From Persicaria tinctoria (taxonomy: Eukaryota > Streptophyta > Magnoliopsida > Caryophyllales > Polygonaceae), in NCBI GenBank assembly GCA_037127255.1, contig JBANSL010000018.1, positions 16,341,175 through 16,405,174 of the forward strand: a stretch of 64,000 nt of DNA. The letters are read 5' to 3'. The notes under the pieces were generated by a model. The model saw only the letters and a program-made list of their open reading frames with translations, was not told the DNA's origin and ran no database searches. Of the stretch, positions 21,650 to 32,446 are shown one piece after another. Both the position numbers and the translations under genes were made by a program. Every line of letters starts with the position of its first letter. Within the stretch, counting starts at the first letter, position 1.

Positions 21650-23440
21650 CGATTATACAAAACCGGTTATCCGATCATAGTTTTAGAAGATTGATGATCA
21701 CAATTTACGCCTCATAAATGCACCCAGCCGTTTCCACCACCAACCTCTTCCGCTACCTCTTTGGGAAATACTCTCTCAATCTACGCTAGGGTCGCTACCC
21801 AAATCTGACACCACCCATCTTCGCTAGGATCGCTTCCCAAATTCGCCTGTGTCCCGTCGTCGGAATCCTCCTTATCCCAGAAACGCCTCTTCAAGTGGCT
21901 CGTGAGTCCACCATCGCCGCCATTCTTGCTGCTTCACCACCGTCCACAATCCCTCTCTCCGTCATAGTGGAACAGCGAATTCGCAGTGAGCAAGGGTACG
22001 GATGAAGAACGGTTAAAGAAGATATAATCTCTGCTAGAAGATCGATTCAGATCTCGACCTGCAAATTGCTTTTGCTCTCTCAATCTCCTCCTTTCTTTAG
22101 TTTCTCTCATTTTTCAGTTTCTGTAACCCTAAATTTGAAGTAATAGAAGGTGAGATGAAGATTCTATCCCTGTGGTGATTCTTTGAAGCCTCCGGACCTG
22201 CAATTTCCAGAAGTCTCTCAATATTTGGAGGTCTGATTCACATCTCTCGCAGTCTATCTGAATTAAGTTCGACTACTCTTTCTCTCTGAAATTGAAATCG
22301 AACTTCTTCCCTCTTTGTTGTTCTTGAAGTTTGACCTTCATCTCTCGAAATCGCTGGTTCTAATGAAGGGCTGAAAGAGGTTGGTCGCTCTCTCTAAACA
22401 TTGTGGAGGTCGGAGGTCGCTCTCCTCTTTTTCAATATTACTCAACAACTCTCGCTCTCTCTAATCTATAGTAAGATTTTGATTAACTTTCGATTTAATT
22501 TCTGTTCTATCAACTTATCTACATCCGAAGTATTTAGATTAAATTTCAATATATTTCGTTTGTAGGTTTGTTTGTCTTTGCACTTGCAAGATTTGTTTAT
22601 TTTGTGTTTTGATGAGTGTATTGTCTTTTGTACTTTCGCAATTTGGCTAGCAGCCCAAGTTTATTCATCAACATACTTTAAGCATATTTGGTCAATTCTG
22701 TCACATAGTTTATTTGACACTGCATAAGGCTAATCATGGTTTTTACTTTACTTATGATGGACCAAGGGCCATGACAAGGGGGGACATGCCACTGAATTGT
22801 GTCTTCTTGGGGATATTTTGTGTGTACAATGCAATTTCGGATATCTCTCAATCAATGTTCTGTTGTACTCTGCGTACACCACTACATCAAATGCAAGTAT
22901 GTTTCTCTTTTTGCTGTGAATCTCTAACAATATACATCACATGACTTTTGTCTTGGACTCAATCTATAATCTGCAAATAATATATATATATATATATATA
23001 TAAAATGTGACAAATGTTAGCTTAAATGCTAAAAAATGCTCCAATTACTTTCTCAGTCAGATGCACTACATGTAAAGCTAACAACTTCGATGGCAAAGTG
23101 TTGCAAGGAAGGTGTAGAAGAACCCTAACAACACACTGATCAGCTACAATATTTATCATATTATATTATTATTCGTAATTTCGCTATGTCGTATACATTA
23201 TATTCATTATCATAATAATATAATAGTTCATTCATGATGTTTTAGTCTTAGTATGTCTTATGGAAGAAGGGAAGTTCGTGTTGCCAATGGACAATTGGTT
23301 ATAGTTATGAGTTATGACAGAATTTGTCTACATACGTGGTTGGATACGCACCATGAGGATGGAATGTTCTGCCATTCATTTAATTTATAGGGAAATACAT
23401 TAGTTATATTTTCTATGGTTGTTTTTACGGACCTTAGGCA
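21650..23440 (+). other. Helitron cargo without a recognisable gene
   Basis: Text at 21720-22480 is rich in CT tracts and reads like a 5' leader of a host gene (CTCTCTC runs, AAGATTC patches), but no long frame is present. A frame at 22714-22944 has no domain I know. A (TA)n run lies near 22981-23002. Confidence 0.4.
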
Positions 23441-23482
23441 TGTGTGAAGTTTGATTGTGACAATTTGTTCACTATTGTGCCA

Positions 23483-23590
23483 CATGAAATTGCATGTAAC
23501 ATGGGTTTGGAGCTTGGCAAAATAAAAATAAAGCGCTTTGGTGATGGTGAGATATGTGTCCAGCCCCAAGAAAGTGTACGACCGGGTGTG
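23483..23590 (+). pseudogene. PRS: Ribose-phosphate pyrophosphokinase gene fragment
   Basis: About 35 codons read HEIACNMGLELGKIKIKRFG, then DGEICVQPQESVR. This is close to the N-terminal region of plant phosphoribosyl pyrophosphate synthetases, where the usual text is a GLELGKI-type segment, then RFADGEI and QLQESVRG. The enzyme makes PRPP for nucleotide synthesis. Only this one exon-sized piece is visible. It loses similarity after ESVR, and the catalytic and substrate loops are absent, so it is non-functional cargo of the Helitron. Confidence 0.75.
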
Positions 23591-24360
23591 AGCATGCCCG
23601 TGAGTGTACAAACGTGCCAACTTGCTCAATGATTAGCTTTCAAACTCTTCTAGGCCCTCTTGATTGCTTAGATCCATGAAGGTGGAATGCTTATTCACAG
23701 GTTGCGGAAACTGTAAAACCGAAAAGGGTCGGTTTGACAAGTTTCCGCAGCCAAATAGGCGTAAAGTTTGCTTAGTTCAGTATGTATGTGTTAGTAAAAA
23801 TTTGATACTGTATTTTTTATGGGTAAAGAAAGTCTTTGAAGAATAAGAACTACACTGCACTGTCTTTTATCCTTTTGGGGGTGTTGTCAATTGTGAATGT
23901 CAAGTTTTGACATCCACCGACAAAAATAGTAGCCAGCTACTAATCTTGGATCTGCAGGTACGGGGTTGGCTGTTGGATGAAGAACCAGCACCAACCTTCA
24001 AATATTAGGTGAAAGCTGTGCAATAATGGTACTCTTTAAGACTAGCAATATGAAGCACAAACCGCGACAAACTCGATCGTTCGAGCTATGTAGTTTTCAT
24101 ACCAACAGATTCGTGAGTTTCTGGTTGAATGTGAATCTGTTTTTAGGGCTTGTGTTTGAGTTTTGGTGAACCAAATCTGGGTCAGGGAAATAAATAAATG
24201 AATTCCAAATCCCTTTATTATAATGTGTTCGATCAAGAAAGCATTTTGATCTCACTTCAATGAATAATTTGATCATGAAAATTTCAGACTACATGCTCAT
24301 TCTTTGGATTTTTTGTATTTGCCCTTTCAATATCTTCCTTTTTTTTTTGTCCATTTTAGG

Positions 24361-25010
24361 TTCAAGAAAATATATAGTTTTATATGTGATGAGCAACTGC
24401 CTGCTGAAAAAGAGGTAACTGTTATCAGTATCTCTCAGCCTGTTGTTGCATTTACTACTGTCACTATGTGCTGGGAATCATCATTCGCTTTATTTCTGTT
24501 TTCGGCAGGAGCTGTGAAAGCAACTTAAGAAGTCTAAAGACCCTGAAGTCATTGCAGACTTGAAATCTCACATTTATGAGATTGTAAGTGCATCCTTTTG
24601 ATATATGTATGATAAAACCTAAAAGGCACAAGTATTAGAGTTGGTCCTTCTTTTTGTTTAAGATGCTCTTTAAATTTTCTGAAATATGTATTAATCAACA
24701 TTTCATGTGCTGAAGAAATCTTCTCTTTCTACTAACTTTCCAGGGTAAGCAGCTCAAATCAGCCTCAACGAAGAATGTTGAATCACAGATTTTATCTGCA
24801 CACGAGAACAAAGAAAGAGCAGCAGCAAAGTAGGGAAAGCAACCATTCTATCTTAAGAAATGTAATATGTTCTCTTCCTTGCCCTTAAACTTTCAATTTC
24901 GGTGCTTCTGTCTACATTTCATCACTATTTTCCTGTTCTGTTTTACAGCTGAAGTTCGGAAACAAAAGCTTATTCAAAAGTATTACAGCATGAAGAGATA
25001 TGTCGATCAT
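24361..25010 (+). pseudogene. RRP36: RRP36-like ribosome biogenesis gene fragment with introns
   Basis: Exon-like blocks read FICDEQLPAEKE (24380-24415), KQLKKSKDPEVIADLKSHIY (24520-24582), KQLKSASTKNVESQILSAH (24747-24805) with KQPFYLKK, and AEVRKQKLIQKYYSMK (24950-24995). The order and words match the conserved part of RRP36, a nucleolar protein needed for 18S rRNA processing. Introns with GT donors remain between the blocks, so it was captured as genomic DNA, not from mRNA. Stops in the second block (ELstopKQ) and in the third (AAKstopGKQ) show it is dead. Confidence 0.75.
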
Positions 25011-25611
25011 GTGTTGTTCGGACCACTAGGCCGGTTGAGGATCAACACCAAAACGAGTCTTCTACTTTCCACAAGCTAGGTCACATAGAACAAGTAGTTT
25101 TTTCCTTATCTTCAAACTTTCTGTTACTCGAATTTATTTCTTAATTTTATATTTTTTGTTAATATTAACATGTGCGCTTCACCAAAATTGAATTTGAGAT
25201 CCCAACACCCCATTCAGCTTATATATTGATATGGTATACATTTTAAATCCCTCCCCGTGCATACAAACAGACTCACAAACACGCTACCTCTGTCCCGTGC
25301 TTCACGGGAATGCTAATCACAGACACACACAAAAACCCTCACTACTAATCACATTTAAGCCGTTTCATTCGGCTGTTTCATCAAATAAGTAGCATGCATT
25401 TCTTCGTCGATCCATATATGGAGTTTTAATCCTGCTAATCACACACACACACAAAAACCCTCACTGCTTCTAATATTTTATCAATTTAAATTTCAAAATT
25501 ATAATTTCTTGAATTAATAACAATAATATGTCTATCTTTTCATTTTCCAAAATTTGTATATTTATTAATTTAAATTTATTTTTTTGTATTAAAATGAATA
25601 GCACACACCCC

Positions 25612-27403
25612 AAAAACGGGTACCTATTTGGGCTGCCCCCTAATAGAAGGAAGAATGACAAAGGAAGAATTCACAAAGCTACTAACAAACACTAAATCAC
25701 AACTTCACAGATGGAAGGCTAATTGCCTCTCACAAGCAGGACGTTGCACTTTAATCAAAACAACGCTCGCAGCCAAGCCCTTACACATAATGCAATGCTT
25801 TATGCTACCAAAATCAATCCATACGGAACTAGACAAGATCAACCGAAACTTTCTCTGGAACAAGGGACCCAACCATAAACCCCTCATCGGTTGGTATGAG
25901 GTTTGCAAAACCAAGGAAAATGGAGGACTGGGGCTTCGCAGCTCGGAGGATATGAATACAGCTCTTCAAATGAAGTTGCTCTGGAAGATTTTAGCGGAAC
26001 CAACTAGCCCATGGGTCAAACTAGTTAAAGAAAAATATCTTAAAAACCAAAACATTCTCACATATCAAAAGCGAGGTACTTCTTCCTGGCAATGGACCCA
26101 GTTAATAAAACTACTCCCGATGTTTAAACAAGGCCTTAATTGGTCTATAGGAGACGGCGCCTCTATCAAGTTTTGGCAAGACCAGTGGTTAGGCCATACT
26201 CCCATAATTTCATCTATCCTAGGAACCCAACAGATAGACGATACAATCAACATAAAACATTTTCTCAATGACAACAAAACATGGAATCAAGATAAATTAC
26301 ACGCAGAGTTACAAAACATAATTCCTAACAACCTAATTGAAACTATCAGGACAATACCAATACCACAACACATTCAAGTTGACAGACTCTATTGGAAATG
26401 GAGCAAAAATGGTTGGTTCAGCACTAAGTCTGCTATTGATATGATATATAACCACAAGAAACATGAAACATCAGACGCAAATTGGGTCTGGGGACTTGAT
26501 ATCCCCCCGAAAATAAAATCTTTCTTATGGAAAATCCTTAAAAACGGAGTTCCAACTTCTGTCAGACTAGCTTCTCGGCACCTGGGGATTCCGACAAACT
26601 GCCCCCACTGCGACTCTTGCTATGAAGACCTATACCATTTATTATGGAACTGTCCTATTACGAGGGAGACTCTAATTGCAAATAACCCGGGCACATTTCG
26701 GAAAATGAATGGCTGTTTCAGCAAAGACGAGCACTTGAACAACATACTATAGGAAATCAAAAATACAATTGGAAAAAAATGCTTTGAAGATCTCACCTTT
26801 GCTTGGTGGGGCATCTGGTACTTCAGAAACAAAACAGTTTTCGAAAACATAAACCCGGACATAAGACGCATGTTATCCTTTATAAGGGAACAAATATATG
26901 TTTGGAAGACATCAAAATTTGATGGTTCGTTCTCTGCGGATGGTTTGGGCTCTTATGGATTCATTATTCGTGATCCTGTAGGAACCCCAATTTTCTCCGG
27001 TAATGGACCATCTCCAATCAGTTCTGTCTGTGGCTGTGAAAGTTTAGGTCTCTGGAAGGGACTTAGGGCGGCGACAAAACTGAAAATAACAAATCTTATC
27101 ATTGAAGGAGACAACTTAACAATAATAAAAAGTATGAAAGGTATGGGGAAGCCTACTGGGGACTCTGAAATGATTGTCTCGGACAGTCTAGTCTCGCTAG
27201 GCTTTTTTGGTTCTGTTCAGATTCGTCATGTCTTCCGTGAGGCAAATTCGGTAGCTGATCGCTTATCTCGTATCACTACCGCCTATTACGGTATTTGGAC
27301 TCCAGATGACTCTCTGTTGCATAGTCTCATCCGTAAGGATGCTCTTGGCTGATAGAGCTTAGCTCTATGGTCAAATTTTTTCCGTTTCAAAAAAAAAAAA
27401 AAA
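25612..27403 (+). mobile_element. 5'-truncated L1-type LINE with RNase H
   Basis: Starts inside the reverse transcriptase thumb region (YLGCPLIEGR) and ends with a stop at 27352, a short 3' leader and a poly(A) run (27388-27403). Domains in order: RT C-terminal, the zinc-binding segment CPHCDSC...HLLWNC near 26600-26660, and an RNase H domain with FDGSFSADG, CESLGLWKGL and EGDN. One in-frame stop lies at 26750-26752, and about 80 residues are missing between the zinc segment and RNase H. No clear target duplication was found. Its 3' end closely matches the LINE tail at 58940-59087, so the family was active more than once. Confidence 0.88.
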
Positions 27404-27707
27404 AATTGTTCTAAGTGATTCAATACTAACTTATTTGAATTTCAAGCAATCTTCACCTCATAAATCTCATAGCCTCGTAAATACATAATAAATCTCATAT
27501 TTATGTTATTCAAAATTATATATACTCTTAGGTCATATCTTATAAATTAATTTATTTTTGCAAAACAACCCTATATATTTTACATAGGTTGATTAGAGGA
27601 AGCAAAATATAAGTTCATAGTTACCCTAAAAAAAAAGTTTATAGAAAAATAAAGAGTCTCGATTGAGAAGAAACATGTCCCGTGCATCGCACGGGCATGC
27701 TCCCTAG

Positions 27708-27868
27708 TGGTCTTAATAAGGGTGACACCATTTCTGATGACAACCTTAGTTCCCCTACGTGTATTAATGTCAAAATTTAAATCATCAAAGACTGACTCAG
27801 ACAAAAGGTTTCTCCTCAAATCAGGCACCCACCTGACATTTTGGATAATCCTTACCTTCCCATCATGT
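27708..27868 (-). pseudogene. Element A protease-end segment
   Basis: Minus strand reads LHDGKVRII, WVPDLRRNLLS and GTKVVIRNGVTLIKT, typical of the region between protease and integrase in Copia polyproteins. It joins 21462-21596 in frame once the Helitron is removed. Upstream it stops at a junction with a Gypsy-like polypurine tract near 27869. Confidence 0.8.
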
Positions 27869-28300
27869 AAGTGTGGGGGATTTGATAATGCGTGATTTGT
27901 ATAGGTATTTTAGGTCATTCTTAGGTCATTTAGACTGCATTTAGTTATGTTTTTATCATAAAGTACGCTCATTGCCTTGAAAGTTGCAAAGTTCGGAATC
28001 TACACGTTATATGGCTATTTATGCATATTCGTAAGGATTAAGCTAAAGGAGACAGAGGAAAGCTAAGACAATGAGCGAATATAAGTGAAACTATATCTTC
28101 TTTCTTATTATTTACTTTGCAATCATTGCTCGTTTACTTTATTTTTGCTCATCATTACTTTCACCTTTATTACGAATTGCTCGCTTGCTTAATACGTTTG
28201 ACCAAAGTCGCACGCACTCTCTGTGAGATTGACCTGTACTTGCTGCTAATACTAGTTATTAGTTGAAGGTATAGAATTCATATCTAGGGTGTAGAACACA
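27869..28300 (+). mobile_element. Gypsy-like polypurine tract and LTR fragment
   Basis: AAGTGTGGGGGATT is the form of polypurine tract found ahead of many Ty3/Gypsy LTRs. It is followed by TGATAATGCGTG, an LTR-like start. The region ends with text resembling a leader (CTCTGTGAGATTGACCTG ... GGGTGTAGAACACA). No coding region or target duplication is present, so it is a remnant that truncated element A on its 5' side. Confidence 0.5.
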
Positions 28301-28356
28301 CGACATTATGCACGTACCACATCATTTATTTGAATTTTTTTATGAAAATACAATTA

Positions 28357-28550
28357 CAACAACAACAACATCCCAGTGTATCCCGCAATTAAGCAGGGTC
28401 TGGGGGTCAGGATGTACACACTCTTACCCCGGGGAGCCCGAGAGAGTGTTTCCGAAAGACCCAGAACGAACTGTAACAAGAATCCTAGTAAAGTATGAGC
28501 ACAAATCTAGTCACGGAGCAAGTAAAAGAAAAACATAGCGAAAGCAGGAC
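28357..28550 (-). mobile_element. SINE with (TTG)n tail
   Basis: On the minus strand it ends in a TTGTTGTTGTTG tail at 28357 after ACACTGGGAT, with GGGGTAAGAGTGTGTACA further up. This is typical of a widespread eudicot SINE type. It interrupts sequence that is continuous at 5676-5760, so it inserted after the block duplication. The head and target duplication are not clearly defined. Confidence 0.65.
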
Positions 28551-29181
28551 AAAAAAAAAATTAAATCCAAATTCAACACAGTTGCTATACGGGACAAAAA
28601 AAAAATTAAATCCAAATTAAACAGCTCAACGTACAAAAAAATAAATAAAGACAAAGCAATTATGGGACAGTGATGGTTTTTAACCAAGAAAAGAAATGAA
28701 GTACAGATGAAAAATAAAGAACACAGTTGCTATACGGAATCGAACACTGGTGGCAAACAATAGAGCAAAAGGAAGAAACACACTGTGTTACATTAAATTT
28801 GTACCATATGAATGTTCTTTCATTGGTACATAAAGCTTAGTTCATCGGTGGACTGGTCGACCTTTTCTTTTCACGAGCCAATATACGTGCAAATCTACGC
28901 GCAAATAAACAATTTGAGATAGCTTAGGAGTACTTTTTGCTTTAAAACCGGAGAAAATGAATTAAAATAAATTAAAATAGTATATAGACTAGCAACCAAA
29001 AATAATACGAATTTCAAAGTCATAAATTTATAGTCAAACCGGTTTCTATTATACTAATATTGATGATATAGAACATCAATTACTGTTATAAAATACTATA
29101 TACCCAATCAATTCACTTCGGACACCGGTTCTTATATATAAACTAAGGTATGAAATTATACGGTCATGCATGTTTCGGTCC

Positions 29182-30757
29182 TTACTCGGCAAGGGCGTCG
29201 CCATTGTTGCTTGGTGCACCTGTGCCATTCAGCTCTTCTTTCAAGCCGGTGGATGCATTTGTGACCCTCACAGGCTTCTCCATGAGATTCTTTGCAACCT
29301 TCTGTAGAGCTTCGAGATTTTCAGGACTCGTCACATGCATTGAGTCCAACTCTTTCTCTAGGTTATATTCCTATTCATATGTATCAAAACAACTTGATCA
29401 AATTCACCAATGTACATACTATTTGTTTCAAAAATCGGCCAATTGACAAAAAGATGAGTAGTTCTCCAATTTATAACCTATGCATTACCTGAATGCGCAA
29501 ATAATAAGGGAATTGGTTGCAGTTGCGGAGCATGATTGAAGTATAAATGTCAGTGGTGAGAGCATTAGCTCTAAACATCAATTCTACCAAAGGCGGAGTG
29601 CCCCTTATCGGGTTGAACCAATCCACAATGCCTCCGCGTCTAGTTAGCAATCTTGGCAAGCTCTCCCCATCTACTATGCCAGTACCAAGTGATAGAATCC
29701 TAAAACATTGGAAGCTTTCAGTGTGGTTCGGGTGTACCTTCTTTGCCTCGCCTATTGCTAGTATCACCTGCATCGATTGATCAACAAGCACGCTGTTATA
29801 GCGAGCTTAGCTCATAAAGAATCTTAGGGCTAAATCAATCGAGTTATAAAACTACTTGCCGGGTTGTTAGCAACAATTCCACCATCAATTAGTTAATGGG
29901 TTTGCTCCCCAACGCAGAATTGATGCAAAGGGAAGTAACATGGAGCTGCGCTGGAGCTGATTACAGCATCTCTTAGCTTTATATCGGGATCTCTCTGCAT
30001 ATATCATATATGTGTATTTATACATATAGTGTAAGAATCGAACTCAAGTTGAGTGTCATTAGAGTACCTGTGAATGGGAGAAAACATGAGGGGCATTGAC
30101 CACAACTTTTGTACAAGTGTCAGCAATCTTTGTATCCCCAAGCAGATCGTTGACTCGTTTTTTAAGGTGCTCGCTGTCGTACTTGGCATCCACGAGTTTC
30201 TTCAGAACCTTTTTGCCATGGTTGAAGCCCGTATAATGCTTTATCTTTTCCTTCTTGGACGATTCTTGGCCTTCGCCTGGCCTGTTAAAAGATCAATGAA
30301 TATGTAATACATTACAATCTACTACAAATATTTAATGAATAATCAGGAAATGAATGAATAGTACTTGTAATGTGTTGCTTGATAGGCCAACTCGGACTCC
30401 TTAGAGAAGATTTTAGGTCCGTCTGTCTTGTAGAACTCGACGATTTGAGAGGCAGGATAAGGGCGGCCAGTGCCACTCTCGGGTGCAACAAGCAGCGCGG
30501 TAATCAGACTACCAGTGATCGTCCCAGGCTCCCAGCTATGATGTCAAAGTAGTCTGCGATTCTTGCTTCTTCCCCATCTATTTCCTGCTTACACAATAAT
30601 CAAGAATCCGATCAACAACTACTTCAGGAGCGAGTTCAGGAAGCTAAGTGTTCACCTGGAGATGCTCCTCGAGCAAGCAAAGGATGGTTGCGGGGATAAT
30701 GCCTCGGATGCCACCTCCATCGATGCTGAGGATGGTGATCAGCTGCTGCTCAGCCAT
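29182..30757 (-). pseudogene. Patatin-like pseudogene, six exons
   Basis: The exon layout equals that of the 7836-9427 gene: 30757-30656, 30584-30365, 30281-30068, 29994-29860, 29767-29489, 29370-29182, including the same GC donor in intron four. The start is the original one ([10 protein letters not shown]) and DGGGIRG is intact. Two lesions kill it. An 8-bp insertion (AGGCTCCC-like) in exon 2 at about 30522 shifts the frame inside the catalytic GTSTG. In exon 4 a Glu codon became TAA (QTHstopLID) just before DGGIVANNP. Exon 3 also lost seven codons and gained two. Sequence from about 28320 on matches the first patatin block, so this is a dispersed segmental duplicate. It could still be transcribed. 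Confidence 0.92.
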
Positions 30758-30769
30758 GGCGCGAGAAAC

Positions 30770-31330
30770 CACAAGCTTTATTTGCTGTTATGGAACTCGA
30801 TCCCACAAGGATCGAATTCGACAATTCGATCTATATATAGATGGCTAGGTCTTCCATCTTATTTGAATATTGGGCTCTCAATCATCATAGATAGTGATGA
30901 TATAAAGTGTGTGTGCTAACACGTTAATGACCCAAATTTATATTAAAAAATCATAAAATATAACTTAAATTCCAACAAAGTGTGAAAAATCATAATTTTA
31001 TTTCAAGATCAAGTACATGTCAATCAATTTCGAATTGAGTCGGATTATTTTGGATCAGATAATTAGTCAACCTCTAGTCTAAACAAATGTAAACTGTTTT
31101 ATCATTGGTTCATCAGATCTCGGTAGGATGTATTCCGAGATTATTAGGCCGGTTTTGTACTGAAAAAAGAAGACTTTGGGGGAAAAAGAAGACTTGATCC
31201 AAATAAAATAGTACATGCGATTGACTCTACCTTAATCAGGACATTATATGATTATATATGCTTATTGGTTTGATGAATATCAAAACCTATTTCATTGGGT
31301 TGGATAAATTTTGCCCCTTAGCTTCTGGGC
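30770..31330. other. Gene-free stretch
   Basis: Downstream of the duplicated block. I see no gene, RNA or clear repeat end here. Confidence 0.4.
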
Positions 31331-32230
31331 TTCTATTGTGTTATATTGAACTAATCAGCAGGAAAAGCCCAAAACCAAACTCATTAGCTCAAACCAAGCT
31401 TGGCTGCCTCTAGAAGGACTGAATTCAAATTTGCTCAAGGAGATCTTCAAAGTATCCAGGTTGTTACAAGATATAGATCTTCAGCCCTTCTATCTCGGTG
31501 TGAAGATTTTGAACGTTTCAGTTCAAACGGATCCAATGAAGAACAACGAAGGTAGCAACACAAATATATATGTGTGTGTATAGATTGACGGTTAGCCAGT
31601 GGAAGATACGAAGCTTACAAACTGATCTCCTAAGTGCCAGCTGCATTCGATCTACTCAAATCTCTCAGCTCTCTGTTGTTCTTTGTTTTATCTTCAAGGT
31701 TTTGAGAGGTTTTGTTGAGCGTTATTGTACAAGTCTAGAAGTGTTATACTAAAAAGTCCAAAAGTGTTATACTAAAAGAATACATCTACTCAAACATATT
31801 CACTAAGCTATTATTTAACGAGGGTTTTGGGTTGACTGGATAAAAGCGGGTGAGGCTTCGAGTTGATAGAAGAGAGACAGTTCTTCTAAGTTATATCTAT
31901 GATCCATAAGAAGTGAAATAACAGTTCTTTTGAATCCTACGGGTTGGAGAACCTTAGGCGGGGAGTAGGTCAAGTTCGTGTTGAACTTCGTTAACATATC
32001 GTGTGTCATTGCTTTACCTTCAGATCTTTATTTTCCGCATATTTACTTTTGTATTTAAAGTTTCGCAAAGTGTTTTAATCAGTTCCCGAAGAATTGCCAA
32101 TGACCTTGAATTCAATTACAAGACCTTGAAACACATTTCAAGACCTTGACTTTAAAACTGAGAAAAGTTGTCATACTCTATTCAACCCCTCCCCTCGAGA
32201 GAGTATCTTTTATCACATTTTTTTGCCTAC
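31330..32230 (+). mobile_element. Probable Copia (SIRE-like) LTR fragment
   Basis: The region has the order seen in long Copia LTRs: a leader-like part, then AACGAGGGTTTTGGG, ACTTCGTTAACATATCGTGTG, TTTCCGCATATTTAC and finally CTATTCAACCCC near 32180. No primer-binding site or coding part follows, so it may be a solo LTR. Its ends and target duplication were not fixed. Confidence 0.45.
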
Positions 32231-32446
32231 TTTAACTCTTCACATGCATTGTATAATTCACCCATACCATCGTTATAATTATATACATGAAGTATTACTA
32301 ATTCATCTCAATGAGGATCGTCTACCTTGGTATATCTAGCTATATATATATACATGTAACTAATTCAGAACCCACATTTTTTTGTATTGATATTTTTTTA
32401 TAAAATAATTTTATACATATATAAAACATTTATATGATTTAAAATA

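Larger units (their letters stand above)
21597..27707 (+). mobile_element. Non-autonomous Helitron with captured gene fragments
   Basis: Starts TCTATAATATATC after an A (21596) and ends CTAG before a T (27708), as Helitrons insert between A and T without a target duplication. Twelve bases before the end is a perfect hairpin, CCCGTGC-atc-GCACGGG (27679-27695). Deleting 21597-27707 restores the reading frame of element A (LIKT-I-KKGGLY), which fixes both ends. There is no Rep/helicase gene. Inside are fragments of two host genes (PRS and RRP36-like, both forward), a 5'-truncated LINE, and a second Helitron-type end (hairpin 25294-25308 followed by CTAA at 25313-25316), perhaps an older terminus or a nested element. 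Confidence 0.88.

Noticed and set aside
22714..22944. A small gene in the Helitron
   Set aside because: One short frame without a recognisable domain, so it is not supported beyond being cargo.
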